Shown: positions 8,961 through 17,915 of the stretch, piece after piece
Numbering within the stretch: the stretch's first letter is position 1
How the letters are laid out: each line of letters opens with the position of its first letter
Origin: Aggregatilineales bacterium
GTDB lineage: Bacteria; Chloroflexota; Anaerolineae; Aggregatilineales; Phototrophicaceae
NCBI GenBank assembly: GCA_030834905.1
Contig: JAUQWZ010000018.1
Span: forward strand, 124,001-188,000
Length of the DNA stretch: 64,000 nt
Reading direction: 5' to 3'
The notes under the pieces: model-generated
What the model was told of the DNA's origin: nothing
Seen by the model: the letters and a program-made list of their open reading frames with translations, nothing else
Databases searched by the model: none
Made by a program: the position numbers and the translations under genes

Positions 8961-9470
8961 CTAGCCTCCGGCTGTGCCTTCCTCGTTCAAAAAATCCTCA
9001 ATCGCAATCCGCGCGATGCGGAAACTATCGCCAATCCGCGCGGCAGGCAGCTTGCCGTCGTCAATCAGCCGCATCACTTCAGCCTCAGACACGCGCAGAT
9101 AGGCAGCCGCTTCCGGTATGGTCATGATATCCGGCGCGGGCGACGGCGCTGACGGTGGGACGAAAGGCTGCATCCGGTTCAGCGGCAGGGTGCTGCTGGG
9201 AGGCGTGGAGGAGATGATATAGTACACTGCGCCGATAGCGCCCACCAGCGCCACCAGTTCAATCAACGCCGCGTTTTGCAGCGTGTCGAAGTCGAGCGCG
9301 CCGCCAGGGGAAAACAACGCCATCCCCGCGAACAGCCCAATGGCGAGTGGTGCCATGAGCAGCAGCGCTATCATGCGGGTTTTGTTTGGCGGGATAAGCC
9401 GGTTGTTGATCACAAGCTGCCCGCGAAATAACAGGAACAGCCCAAAGAAAAAAGCAATGCCGCTGCACAT
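8961..9470 (-). CDS. Membrane protein with C-terminal excisionase-type helix-turn-helix
   Basis: This 169-residue protein is read from an ATG at 9470 with an AGAGGAG site upstream. Hydrophobic segments lie at about residues 5-18, 35-55 and 65-86. A Pro/Ser linker follows, then an HTH_17/excisionase (MerR-like) domain at about 110-160: TIPEAAAYLRVSEAEVMRLIDDGKLPAARIGDSFRI. Such domains bind DNA in excisionases and repressors. Here it is tethered to the membrane, which is uncommon. It could be a membrane-anchored regulator, or the domain may serve in protein contacts. No neighbouring partner is evident. Confidence 0.75.
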   Translation of the reverse strand: MCSGIAFFFGLFLLFRGQLVINNRLIPPNKTRMIALLLMAPLAIGLFAGMALFSPGGALDFDTLQNAALIELVALVGAIGAVYYIISSTPPSSTLPLNRMQPFVPPSAPSPAPDIMTIPEAAAYLRVSEAEVMRLIDDGKLPAARIGDSFRIARIAIEDFLNEEGTAGG

Positions 9471-9730
9471 AGCCGTGTGCGCTCCTCTCACATGCGTTGG
9501 ATTATACCCCCAACCCACGATGAAGCATCGGGGCAATACCCCCGCCGCCGGACCAATATGCGCCGTCGCGAGGCGCTCGCGGGCGCGTAATGAGATGCGG
9601 GTTCAATTGAGGTCGAAGCCAGCCTGCCGGAATTCGGGCGATATTGACAATTTCGCTGTTTCGCCCGTAACTATAATCACCGGCATCCAAAGTGTTACAA
9701 CCTTTTTCTTATCCCATAAGGAGTGTTGCT
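9471..9730. other. Divergent intergenic region without a gene
   Basis: About 260 bp between two divergent genes. A TTGACA (9644-9649) and a TATAAT (9672-9677) are present, but their 22-bp spacing is too long for a standard sigma-70 promoter. The TATAAT may pair with a weaker -35. The AAGGAG site at about 9718 belongs to the cyclase gene. Nothing else is recognised. Confidence 0.5.
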
Positions 9731-10579
9731 ATGTGCTCGCCACAGGTTGAAAAGATCATTCGTGAGCGCCTTGAGAAAGAAGGTCGCCCAGTATTCAGCC
9801 GCCGAAACCTGTTAAAACTGGGCGGCTTGTCCGCCGCTGGACTCGCCGCTGCCACGCTGGCACCTGCCCGCCGCGCCAGCGCTCACGGCGCAGCCGGGGT
9901 GGTGGATCTCAGCCACGTCTTTGGCACCGCCATGCCCACCTATCTGCTGGGTGAGGGACCGCAGCGCGAGGATTTCGTCACGGTGGAAAACGACGGCTTT
10001 TACATCCAGCGCTGGAATTACACCGAACACGCCGGAACGCATGTCGATGCGCCCGGTCACTTTCACACCGATGGCGAAACCATCGACAACTATGCCGCCG
10101 AACTGCTGTACAGCCCGGCAGTGGTGATCGATATTTCCGCCAAAGCCGAAGAAAACCCCGACGCGACGCTGGACGTAGCCGATATCGAAGCCTGGGAAAG
10201 CGCCAACGGCGAAATTCCGGCGGGCGCGCTGGTCTTTATGTACTCCGGTTGGGAATCGCGCTGGGATGATGCCGAGGCATTCCGCAATGCCGATGCCGAC
10301 GGCGTGATGCACTTTCCCGGCTTCAGCGCCGAAGCCGCCGCTTTCCTGCTCGCAGAGCGCGACATTCACGGGATCGGCGTCGATACGCTCAGTCTCGATA
10401 ACGGTCCATCGGCGACATTTGACGTTCATCTGTCGGTGTTAGGCGCGGGCAAGTACGGCATTGAAGGCGTCGCCAACCTCGCCTCGATCATGGATACACC
10501 GGGCGCGCTGGTCATTGTGGGCGTGCCGCGCTGGGAAGAAGGCTCTGGCGGTCCCTGCCGCCTGCTGGCGCTGGTCTAA
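9731..10579 (+). CDS. Tat-exported cyclase-family (kynurenine formamidase-like) protein
   Basis: This 282-residue protein starts at an ATG preceded by AAGGAG; a longer frame from 9692 was rejected. The N-terminus contains a twin-arginine motif (SRRNLLKLGG) and a hydrophobic stretch ending in APARRASAHG, so export in folded form is likely. The mature part carries the cyclase/metal motif HAGTHVDAPGHF (HxGTHxDxPxH), which binds metal in kynurenine formamidases and related hydrolases. It also has GVDTLSLDNG. Members hydrolyse N-formylkynurenine, isatin and similar amides. The substrate here is unknown, and extracytoplasmic location argues against a simple tryptophan-degradation role. Confidence 0.87.
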   Translation: MCSPQVEKIIRERLEKEGRPVFSRRNLLKLGGLSAAGLAAATLAPARRASAHGAAGVVDLSHVFGTAMPTYLLGEGPQREDFVTVENDGFYIQRWNYTEHAGTHVDAPGHFHTDGETIDNYAAELLYSPAVVIDISAKAEENPDATLDVADIEAWESANGEIPAGALVFMYSGWESRWDDAEAFRNADADGVMHFPGFSAEAAAFLLAERDIHGIGVDTLSLDNGPSATFDVHLSVLGAGKYGIEGVANLASIMDTPGALVIVGVPRWEEGSGGPCRLLALV

Positions 10580-10709
10580 GACGGCGGCAGATTTTTGCAG
10601 GGGCGCAGCATGATAGGCACCAGTACCATAAGCTACACTGTGGCGCGGCGGAATGCGTTGTATACTCTGTAGCATGTCATGCCTTGCGACGTACTCGAAG
10701 GAGACTAAG

Positions 10710-11765
10710 ATGATGAAACGTATCGCCTGGGTCGCCCCTATTGTCCTGCTGCTGGTGGTCACCTCGGTCGTGCTGGCGCAGTCCGGTTTTGGCGTGGGGT
10801 GGACAGCCCAGTATTACAACAACGCCGATCTTTCCGGCACAGCGGCATTTACCGAAACCCTGCCTAGCGGCATCAATTTCAACTGGGGCACCGGTTCGCC
10901 CAACGTGTTGGTGCAGCCCGATAACTTCTCCGCCCGCTTCACTTCGGTGCAGTTGTTCACCCAGGGCACTTACGAATTTGTCATCTCCTCGGATGACGGC
11001 GTGCGCGTGTACATTGATAACGTGCTGGTGCATGACCGCTTCGTCGGACGGGTGCTGACGACTGACCGCTTTCAGCAGGCGCTGACAGCGGGTTCGCACT
11101 CCATCACCGTCGAATATGTCGAGTACGTCGATCAGGCGGCAATCCAGTTCCAGTGGTTCCAGATCAGCACGCTGCCGACGTCAGGGACGCCGACGCCATT
11201 CGGGCAGCTTCCGGCAACCGCGGGTCCAACTTCAACCGCCACGCGCATTCCGCCAACGCCGCTGCCCGCCATTCCTGCTGGCGCGCTCACCGGAACTGTG
11301 GTGCGGGCGCAGGTGCTGCTGGTGCGCGGCGCGCCCTACCTCGGCGCTCCGGTGATCGGGCGGGTGCTTCGCGGGCAGACCTACGCCGTCGTGGGTCGTG
11401 ATGAAGATGCCCGCTGGTTCCTGCTCCAGTTAAGCGGAATGCAGGGCTGGGTGTGGGGACACTACCTGTTTGTCAACGGCAATGAGTTTAACGCGCCGGT
11501 CGCCAGCCCGTTTGTGGTGCAGGGCAACCCGGCGGCGCTGACCGGCGTGGTCGGGCAGACGAATGCGGTACTGCGTTTGCGCGCCGCGCCGAACACCGTC
11601 TCAGAGCAGACCGGGCGAATTCCGTGGGGCGACCTGCTGCCGATTATCGCCCGCGCCAGCACTGGCGGCTGGTACAAAGTGGTATTCCGCGGGACGGAAG
11701 GCTGGGTGGCGTCCGAGTTCGTCAACATCATCGAGGGCGATGTGAACACGGTGCCGGCGCAGTAG
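10710..11765 (+). CDS. Secreted PA14-domain protein with two SH3b domains
   Basis: This 351-residue protein has an AAGGAG site 7 bp before tandem ATGs. The signal peptide (KRIAWVAPIVLLLVVTSVVLAQ) is followed by a PA14-like domain at about residues 25-150: WTAQYYNNADLSG, FEFVISSDDGVRVYIDN-like pattern (YEFVISSDDGVRVYIDN) and HSITVEYVEY. A Thr/Pro linker follows, then two bacterial SH3 modules at about 195-260 and 275-345 (VLLVRGAPYLGAPVIGRV; LRLRAAPNTVSEQTG), both ending in GWV motifs. PA14 domains usually bind glycans, and SH3b binds peptidoglycan or polysaccharide. It is probably an adhesin or envelope scaffold. Confidence 0.82.
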   Translation: MMKRIAWVAPIVLLLVVTSVVLAQSGFGVGWTAQYYNNADLSGTAAFTETLPSGINFNWGTGSPNVLVQPDNFSARFTSVQLFTQGTYEFVISSDDGVRVYIDNVLVHDRFVGRVLTTDRFQQALTAGSHSITVEYVEYVDQAAIQFQWFQISTLPTSGTPTPFGQLPATAGPTSTATRIPPTPLPAIPAGALTGTVVRAQVLLVRGAPYLGAPVIGRVLRGQTYAVVGRDEDARWFLLQLSGMQGWVWGHYLFVNGNEFNAPVASPFVVQGNPAALTGVVGQTNAVLRLRAAPNTVSEQTGRIPWGDLLPIIARASTGGWYKVVFRGTEGWVASEFVNIIEGDVNTVPAQ

Positions 11766-11823
11766 CGACGATTTAATCAGAGCAATATAATTTGGCTGGG
11801 GCGGCGTGAAAATGTTGCCCCGG

Positions 11824-12228
11824 CTATGCCTGTAACGCGGGCAGGGGTTGGGTACCCACCGGACGAAGCTCACCGTAGATCAGCCCGACGACGATCTGCT
11901 CAAGTTCCTTCATACGCGAGGGTTTGCTGTAAAAGGGAATCCCCATTGATTCGCAGTCATACTGGAAGCGCCCGCTTTGGGATATGACGGCGATGCGCGT
12001 GCCATCAATCCTGAAGTCCAGCCAGTGATCGCGTAAAAATCCGACCCCGTGTGATCCCGCCATGTCAATATCGTAGACGATCCCATGAAAACGACCGGCG
12101 TCCAGGCGTGCTTCCGCCGCCTGCATCGAATCGGCAATGTGCACCTCATAGCCGATGAGCGACAGCCAGTGATGGTACGCGCGCAGCAGGGTGTTGTTGT
12201 TTTCGATGATCAGGATGCGTCGTTTCAT
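11824..12228 (-). CDS. Stand-alone receiver-domain protein with altered acidic pocket
   Basis: This 134-residue protein has a single CheY-like receiver domain. The phospho-acceptor aspartate (D53, in VYDIDM), the switch Ser in AVISQSG and the conserved Lys in YSKPS are present. The usual acidic pair at the end of strand 1 is reduced to E9-N10 (LIIENNN), which may weaken magnesium binding and phosphorylation. No output domain is attached. It follows the YfhO-like gene on the same strand with a gap of about 100 bp, so cotranscription is possible. The cognate kinase is unknown. Confidence 0.8.
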   Translation of the reverse strand: MKRRILIIENNNTLLRAYHHWLSLIGYEVHIADSMQAAEARLDAGRFHGIVYDIDMAGSHGVGFLRDHWLDFRIDGTRIAVISQSGRFQYDCESMGIPFYSKPSRMKELEQIVVGLIYGELRPVGTQPLPALQA

Positions 12229-12329
12229 CAGTCGCAGAGACTTTCAGTTCACAGTCACCTCTATTGTATGGAAGAATACTGCCAAAACGGGCTGAAGCAT
12301 TGAGAATTCACATGGAATTTGAAACTTAT

Positions 12330-15116
12330 TTATTCTTTTCGGATTAGGATGACCGCCCCCGCCGCCAGCCACAGCAGCCCACCGGCGATCAGCGCGCCCG
12401 GCAGCCACCAGGGCTGATATTCAAACACAACCAGACTTTCACCCGCCGGGACAGCCGCCGCGCGGAACATCACGTCAGCCCGAAGTACGTCGGCGGGTTC
12501 GCTATTGACCGTCACCGTCCAGCCCGGATAGTAGGCGTCAGCCAGCACCAGATAGCCCGGCGCGCTGGTCTGCGCCGTGAGACTGATTCGCGCTGCCGTA
12601 TATTCGATAAAAACGGCTGTGCCGTTGTTGGCGTCCGGGACCGACTCGGCAGCCGGAGTCAGATCATCCCCTGAGAGGACAACCGCTGCCGCCGGGTCAA
12701 ATGCCGGATTGGACATGGCTTCGAGCGCCATTTCAGTGCCGATTTCATCATCGGGCACCACCTGCGCTTCATGGACGATGAAGGCGCGCGGTTGGGCGGC
12801 GGCGTTCCGGTAGAGTTCAATATCGCTGGAGAGGATGCGCTGCCACGGCACAGGCTGAAGCTGCTGGAAATCGCCGGTGCGGTTATCGACCAGCGTGGCG
12901 GCAGTCACCGTCAGCGGGGCATCTGCCTGCAAACGGACGGCGGTTGGGGCGAAGGCGCTGTCAAAAGGCAGCCTGAGCAGGCGCTGATCCTCAAGCTGGC
13001 TCGTCTGCACGCCGCTGGCGCTGATTGTTTCGCCGCCCGCGCCGGTCAGCGCCGCTGTGAGCGTAGGGCAGCCAGCCGACGGGCAGCGCGCCAGCAGATG
13101 CAGCGCCGTCGCCTCGAACGGCGGGACGACCTCAAAGTTCAGCCCGTCGTCGTCGTCAAGTGATCGCTTGAAAGTGGTGTCGTAGGCGATATCGTCCAAC
13201 CACAGGTCGTGAATCTTGTCGGTGATCAGGTAGTGGACGTTCATCAGGTTCAGCCAGCGCTGTTCGGGAATACAGGCACCCTCACAGCTTTCGGGACGCG
13301 CCAGAATTTCGCGCAGCCGCCCGTCAATCGTGCGCAGTTCGTCCGGCGGCAGCAGCAGCGAGGTGAAAGCGGTGTAATAGCCGGTGGGCAGCAGCCCGCC
13401 GTCAAAACCGTCAGCGCTGGGCAGTCCATAGAGCATGGGCAGGTTCGCCGCCAGCGTGTCCTGCATCTTGATGGCGGTGAAGGCAGTATGGATCGCATCT
13501 TCGCTCATGCCTGAGGCGGCGAATCGCGCCGCCAGCGCGTCGCGGTCACCGGGGTCGAACAGCAGTTGGCTGATGCTGAGAAGCCGACCAGAAACCGGCG
13601 TGTTTGTCTCCTGCTGGTATGCCAGAAGCTGCTGTGCCGGGAATCGGGGGCGGTTGAACACTTCCGGGGACGACAGATCATTGTAGGGCAGCACCTGAGA
13701 AGCCAGCAGCAGTTCGATCAGCGTCGCGGCTGCCAGCAGCCTGGGCTGGCGCAGCCGCAGCAGCACCAGCAAAACGACGAGCGCGGCAGCCCAGCCCGCC
13801 AATGTGAGCGCCGTCGGCAGGCTGACCGGCGTCAGATCCGGCTGGCGCAGGGTGAGCGCCGTACTGACCATCAGCCCGATGAGGACGGCTGCCACCAGCG
13901 CCAGCTTCCTGAAATCCGGGCGCGGCTGGCTTCGCAGGCTTTGCAGCCCCAGCGCCGCCAGCATTGCCGCTGCCAGTGCGAACAACGCCAGCCAGCGCGC
14001 CGGAACGCGGAACAGGTTGAATCCGGGCAGCGTCGCCAGCCACCAATAGAGTGGATTGTACAGCCCAAAGGCGAGCGCCAGCCCGACCAGCCCGACGACC
14101 AGCCACGTCACGCGCGGAGACAGTGGGCGTCCCCAGCCGATGCGGCGCAAAATGCCATTCTGGGAACGCAGGGGCAAAACACGCCTTTCCATTATCGTGT
14201 TCCCCGCGCCTGAGAGCGCCCCGATCAGCGCCAGCCCCAGCCCGATCACGCCGACATAGGTCACGTACTCGCCGAAGATCAGCCGGTCATAGCTGGGCAG
14301 CATCCCGCGCCCGAACACAAACGGGCTGAGCGAAAACGCCGTCGCCTGGTTGGGATTGAGTCCCCCGCGCCGGTTGGAAACGGCGGTCATTTCCAGCGTC
14401 GGCACAAGCTGCGGAATCGCCAGCAGCAGGGCGGCGAAACCCGCGCCTGCCAGCAGCAGCAGGGCGCGCGTCTGCCGGGCGCAGAGGGCATAGATGCCCA
14501 AGCCATAGACCGAGATGAACACCGTCTGCGTGTGTCCGGTCAGAAACTGGAGCGCCAGCGCCATGCCGAGCAGCAGCGTCCCGCGCAGCCCGGTATCGAC
14601 TGCTCGTTCCAGCAGCAGGAACAGCCATGGCAGCCACGCTAAACCCTGAAGCTGGTTGATCTGTTCGACATGCCCGCCGAGATAGCCGCCAAGTCCGAAG
14701 ATCGACGCTGCCAGCAGCGCCGCCACCCGATCCGCGCCCAGCGACCGCCGCGCCAGCAGATACGTTCCCGTTAGCGCCCAGGCGACGTGCAGCAGGATGC
14801 TGATCCGCAGCCCATCGGGCGGCGAAAACGGCGTGACCAGCCAGTTGGGCGGGTACAGCGTTCCCACCTGGCTGTTTGCCAGCAGCGGCACGCCCATAAA
14901 CAGGTCGGGCGACCACAGCGGAAGCTGCCCTGCCAGAAATGCCGCGCTGCGAGCGTGCCAGTAAGGGTAGAAATAGGCGAACGTGTCGCCGCGCGCCAGA
15001 ATCAGATCGGTGAACGCCAGCCGGTGAAAGAACAACAGCGTCAGCCCAACGATGGCGCAGGCGGTGGTAAGGGCGGGCGCGAGGCGGATGATCGTTGACG
15101 CGCGCAGGCGGATCAC
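12330..15116 (-). CDS. YfhO-family multi-spanning membrane protein
   Basis: This 928-residue protein starts at GTG; an in-frame stop lies just upstream. It has about a dozen hydrophobic segments in the first 480 residues, with loop motifs DTFAYFYPYWHARSAAFLAG and GHVEQINQLQGLAWLPWL. These are typical of the YfhO and GT-C-like families, whose first loop carries an Asp. A large extracytoplasmic region follows (about 490-890). It ends in the YfhO signature YLVLADAYYPGWTVTVN and a last membrane helix. B. subtilis YfhO is tied to lipoteichoic acid glycosylation, so a role in transferring sugars from a lipid carrier to envelope polymers is likely. Confidence 0.82.
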   Translation of the reverse strand: MIRLRASTIIRLAPALTTACAIVGLTLLFFHRLAFTDLILARGDTFAYFYPYWHARSAAFLAGQLPLWSPDLFMGVPLLANSQVGTLYPPNWLVTPFSPPDGLRISILLHVAWALTGTYLLARRSLGADRVAALLAASIFGLGGYLGGHVEQINQLQGLAWLPWLFLLLERAVDTGLRGTLLLGMALALQFLTGHTQTVFISVYGLGIYALCARQTRALLLLAGAGFAALLLAIPQLVPTLEMTAVSNRRGGLNPNQATAFSLSPFVFGRGMLPSYDRLIFGEYVTYVGVIGLGLALIGALSGAGNTIMERRVLPLRSQNGILRRIGWGRPLSPRVTWLVVGLVGLALAFGLYNPLYWWLATLPGFNLFRVPARWLALFALAAAMLAALGLQSLRSQPRPDFRKLALVAAVLIGLMVSTALTLRQPDLTPVSLPTALTLAGWAAALVVLLVLLRLRQPRLLAAATLIELLLASQVLPYNDLSSPEVFNRPRFPAQQLLAYQQETNTPVSGRLLSISQLLFDPGDRDALAARFAASGMSEDAIHTAFTAIKMQDTLAANLPMLYGLPSADGFDGGLLPTGYYTAFTSLLLPPDELRTIDGRLREILARPESCEGACIPEQRWLNLMNVHYLITDKIHDLWLDDIAYDTTFKRSLDDDDGLNFEVVPPFEATALHLLARCPSAGCPTLTAALTGAGGETISASGVQTSQLEDQRLLRLPFDSAFAPTAVRLQADAPLTVTAATLVDNRTGDFQQLQPVPWQRILSSDIELYRNAAAQPRAFIVHEAQVVPDDEIGTEMALEAMSNPAFDPAAAVVLSGDDLTPAAESVPDANNGTAVFIEYTAARISLTAQTSAPGYLVLADAYYPGWTVTVNSEPADVLRADVMFRAAAVPAGESLVVFEYQPWWLPGALIAGGLLWLAAGAVILIRKE

Positions 15117-15198
15117 TCCTGTGGGTTAAGCGTGGACAGAGGTGACGTTTAACCGCCGCCTCTGTCCTCAATCTGGAGAAACTGATGCTCGAAAGCGG

Positions 15199-15432
15199 CT
15201 ATGCGGTGGTTTCGGGTTCGTCTGATTCTTTATCAATGAGAGGCGTCGGCTCGATTTCCGCGCCCAGGTTCTCGGCGACCATTTCGCGCACCGATGCGTC
15301 GGAAGCGTTCGATTTCGCGGGCGGGATATAGTATTCTTCCTGCTCGTGTGGTTCCCGCATCACCATCCACAGCACGCCGATAATTGTTGCCGCCGCAATG
15401 ACAACCAGTAAGATGCCTACCAGTGTACCCAT
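15199..15432 (-). CDS. Small single-pass membrane protein
   Basis: This 77-residue protein has one N-terminal membrane helix (TLVGILLVVIAAATIIGVLW) followed by an acidic, probably disordered cytoplasmic tail rich in Glu/Asp/Ser. It lies about 80 bp upstream of the YfhO-like gene on the same strand. A GGAAAGAG site precedes the ATG. I do not recognise a family. It is likely real because of the clear initiation region and codon use like that of its neighbours. Confidence 0.6.
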   Translation of the reverse strand: MGTLVGILLVVIAAATIIGVLWMVMREPHEQEEYYIPPAKSNASDASVREMVAENLGAEIEPTPLIDKESDEPETTA

Positions 15433-15616
15433 CCGTCTCTTCCTTTCCCTCCTGCACAGGAATACAGCCTATTGTAACATCAGGCTGCCCGTTCGCTAAA
15501 TCCCCGTGTGCGGCGCTGCCTAAAGCGAGGTAAACTCGCCGCCTGTGTAACCGCCGGAGTGGACAAGTCCATTCGTCGTGTCCATCTGAATCTGTTTCGT
15601 CAGGGAGCAAACCATC

Positions 15617-16126
15617 GTGACCAAGCATCGCAAGAAGCAGTCAAAGAAGCAGCAGGATCGCACGCTGTTGATCACCGGCGGCATCGTCGCCGTCGCCGTG
15701 ATCGTGGTCGTCCTGCTGGTATTGAGCAGCCTGAACAGCCCGACCAGCCAAACCGGCTGCGGCGCGCTCGTCAGCCAGTACCGCGAAGGCGGCATGACGA
15801 CGACGGCAAGCGGCTTGCAGTACAAAGTGCTGACGCAGGGCGATGGACCGATGCCGACTGCCAGCAGCACCGTCACCGCCCACTATCGCGGCTGCCTGCT
15901 CAATGGCACCCAGTTTGACGCCTCGTATGATCGCGGTCAGCCCTCAAGCTTCTCGCTGGCTGGCGTGATCCGGGGATGGACGGAAGGCTTGCAGTTGATG
16001 CCGCAGGGGTCGCATTATCTGTTCTACATTCCGTCTGAGCTTGGCTACGGCGCGCAGGGACGCGCTCCCTCAATCGCGCCGAACACGCCGCTGCTGTTTG
16101 AGGTTGAGTTGATGGGCTTCCAATAA
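15617..16126 (+). CDS. Membrane-anchored FKBP-type peptidyl-prolyl isomerase
   Basis: This 169-residue protein starts at GTG after GGGAG. A basic N-terminus (TKHRKKQSKKQQDR) leads to one membrane helix (about 17-38), and the FKBP domain covers about 60-169 on the outer face. FKBP motifs are visible: GLQYKVLTQGDGP, VTAHYRGCLLNGTQFDASYDRG, GVIRGWTEGLQLMPQGSHYLFYIP and LGYGAQG. The final segment LLFEVELMGF is also canonical. It probably assists folding of exported proteins. Mip/FkpA-type isomerases have the same domain. Confidence 0.92.
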   Translation: MTKHRKKQSKKQQDRTLLITGGIVAVAVIVVVLLVLSSLNSPTSQTGCGALVSQYREGGMTTTASGLQYKVLTQGDGPMPTASSTVTAHYRGCLLNGTQFDASYDRGQPSSFSLAGVIRGWTEGLQLMPQGSHYLFYIPSELGYGAQGRAPSIAPNTPLLFEVELMGFQ

Positions 16127-16135
16127 CAGAGGCAA

Positions 16136-16161
16136 GTGGGGCGCAGCCTGCCGCGCCCCAC
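16136..16161. terminator. Bidirectional terminator hairpin
   Basis: Perfect 9-bp stem GTGGGGCGC / GCGCCCCAC with an 8-nt loop, placed between the convergent ends of the FKBP gene (16126) and the TIR gene (16176). It is followed by a modest T-rich run. It is related in sequence to the other GGGGCG hairpins in the window. Confidence 0.65.
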
Positions 16162-16175
16162 TATTTCAACACGCT

Positions 16176-17591
16176 CTAGTCATCCAGTTCCGGCTGAAAA
16201 GCGAAATGGATGTGCCCTAATTCCGCTGGCGGGTTGGGCATCGGGTCTTCCCAATAGACCGGGCGAATGAATGCCTCGCGCCCGGCGGCGCGCTGAAGCG
16301 CGTGTTCCCATTCCTGACGCACATATTTCGACTGCGACGAGTTGCTCGACCAGAACAACTGGAAGATATCGGCGCGGTCAATCATATTAAGCAGCTCGGC
16401 GTTCCAGTTCTGACCGCTTTTCAGCATGACGCTGTCGCGCAGAAAGTCCAGACCGAGCGCCTTGTAGGCTTTTTCGACGCGCTCCACGATCTGCGTGTCG
16501 CGGTGGCTGTAGCTGCAAAACACTGCCTGATAGGGCTTGGTGCTGGCGCTGGCAACGCTGGCAGGCAGGCTTGGGCTGCTGCCGGAGGTATCCGGCGGGG
16601 TCGCCGCCGCGCTGACAAAAACCGACATCGGAATATCCGCCACGATCACGCCTTCGACGGTGAAGGTGATGCGCCCGTTTGCCGCCTGTTCCAGCGGAAC
16701 GCCGGTGGCGCGCGCTTTGAAGTCGAAACGGTGCCAGTCCTCCAGAAAAAGCTGGCTGACGCTGGGCGGGTTGAACTGAAAGCCGGGCAGTTCGGGCGTC
16801 GCCGTCACCAGCGCCCCTTCCTGAATATCAGCCCGCGCGGTGTCGGAGCCGCGCCGGTAATCGTCGAGCGCCTTGCCAAGCTGCTCTCTGGCGTCGTCCA
16901 GCACCTGGGGCGCGGCGGATAGGCGATAGAAATACGCCCGAAGCGGCAGCCAAACGTTGGGCAGCACTTCTTTGGGATAGTAGGCGGAAAACTGTACCTC
17001 CTGCGAGGCTTGCGGCGGCGCGGGCGGTGGGACGACTGGCGCGACCGCTGCTGGTGGCGTGGGTGGCGCGGCTGGCACCGGTTGTGGTGGTGGCTCTGCG
17101 TCCTCTAATTCCAGAAGATCATCTGGAATGCTGCGCGATGGCTCGCGGTCAGCTTCTTCGGCTGCTTTGGCTTCGTCTCGTCTTACCGATTCCGACGGTT
17201 TCGCGCCGACCCTGGGAAGCGGCGACGACAGCAGCGCTGACCACAGCCAGCCTTCGACCGAATCGCTGGCGCGGATGTACACCCAGTCTCGCTGTTCATT
17301 AAAGCGCAGCACCGTCACCAGGTCGTCGGCATGAAGCGATGCGACGTGTTCGGCGCTGAAATCTGGCTGCTCGGAAAGCTCGACATCATCGCGAATCGCC
17401 GCCGTTCCGACAGCGACCAGCGCCGCTGCTGCCGCCTGACCCACATGGTCATCTGGCAGCAGGCGCACGATGTCTGAAACCAGATCGGTCACCTGAAGCC
17501 GCCCGAGGGTGGCGAGCGCGGCAGTCTGCTTTGGAATATCGCTGCTGCTGAGATCGGCGTATGCCTGGCGAATGATATCTGTCTGGCTCAT
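16176..17591 (-). CDS. TIR-domain protein with HEAT-like and SH3-like N-terminal parts
   Basis: This 471-residue protein is preceded by an AAGGAGG site. Residues 1-70 look like helical HEAT/armadillo repeats (QTAALATLGRLQVTDLVSDIVRLL). Residues about 78-122 look like an SH3 fold (DDLVTVLRFNEQRDWVYIRA). Residues 130-205 are a Pro/Ala/Glu linker. Residues 208-340 form a beta-rich domain beginning FSAYYPKEVLPNVWLPLRAY, seen elsewhere upstream of TIR domains but without assigned function. Residues about 352-465 are a TIR domain (VFCSYSHRDTQIVERV, FLRDSVMLKSGQNW, QEWEHAL), where the Glu of QEWEH is at the expected NADase position. Bacterial TIR proteins cleave NAD+ in defence or serve as scaffolds. 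No immune partner gene (SIR2, prokaryotic Argonaute, Thoeris) is adjacent. Confidence 0.8.
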   Translation of the reverse strand: MSQTDIIRQAYADLSSSDIPKQTAALATLGRLQVTDLVSDIVRLLPDDHVGQAAAAALVAVGTAAIRDDVELSEQPDFSAEHVASLHADDLVTVLRFNEQRDWVYIRASDSVEGWLWSALLSSPLPRVGAKPSESVRRDEAKAAEEADREPSRSIPDDLLELEDAEPPPQPVPAAPPTPPAAVAPVVPPPAPPQASQEVQFSAYYPKEVLPNVWLPLRAYFYRLSAAPQVLDDAREQLGKALDDYRRGSDTARADIQEGALVTATPELPGFQFNPPSVSQLFLEDWHRFDFKARATGVPLEQAANGRITFTVEGVIVADIPMSVFVSAAATPPDTSGSSPSLPASVASASTKPYQAVFCSYSHRDTQIVERVEKAYKALGLDFLRDSVMLKSGQNWNAELLNMIDRADIFQLFWSSNSSQSKYVRQEWEHALQRAAGREAFIRPVYWEDPMPNPPAELGHIHFAFQPELDD

Positions 17592-17915
17592 GCTGCCTCC
17601 TTATCTAAAGGGGTCTGCCCGTTCCCAACCCGAACAGTTTGTATTGTATCCTTTTTTGCAGGCAGAGGATGACGTTTTGCGCTAAACTACCGTATACTCT
17701 TAGTTGCACTGCGCGACACAGACAATACCCTGAACCGAAGTCACCCTAATGCAAAAGGCTGTTACATGTTGCTTGCTAAAAATATTGGAGTCAGTTACAA
17801 TCTGTGAGCCACTTGTGTAAAAATGAACAAAGCGAGCGATGGGTTGGTGCTGTCAGCACTGACTTCAACGCGCCCTATATACTTTCTCCGCGTCTAGTGT
17901 TATGGATATTCAGGC
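17592..17915. promoter_or_regulatory. Divergent intergenic region with candidate cox promoters
   Basis: 324 bp upstream of the oxidase operon. Two sigma-70-like elements can be read on the plus strand. One has ATGACG (17669-17674) and TATACT (17693-17698), 18 bp apart. The better one has TTGCTA (17773-17778) and TACAAT (17796-17801), 17 bp apart. From the second, the leader to coxB would be about 110 nt and contains a small palindrome GTCAGCACTGAC. No gene longer than 25 codons was recognised. Confidence 0.4.

Noticed and set aside
9644..9677. TTGACA and TATAAT as a promoter pair for the cyclase gene
   Set aside because: Spacing is 22 bp, too long for a sigma-70 promoter, so it is only mentioned as part of the intergenic region.
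13566..14213. Open frame antisense to the YfhO-like gene
   Set aside because: Gln/Arg-rich translation without initiation site or domains; the YfhO frame is continuous.
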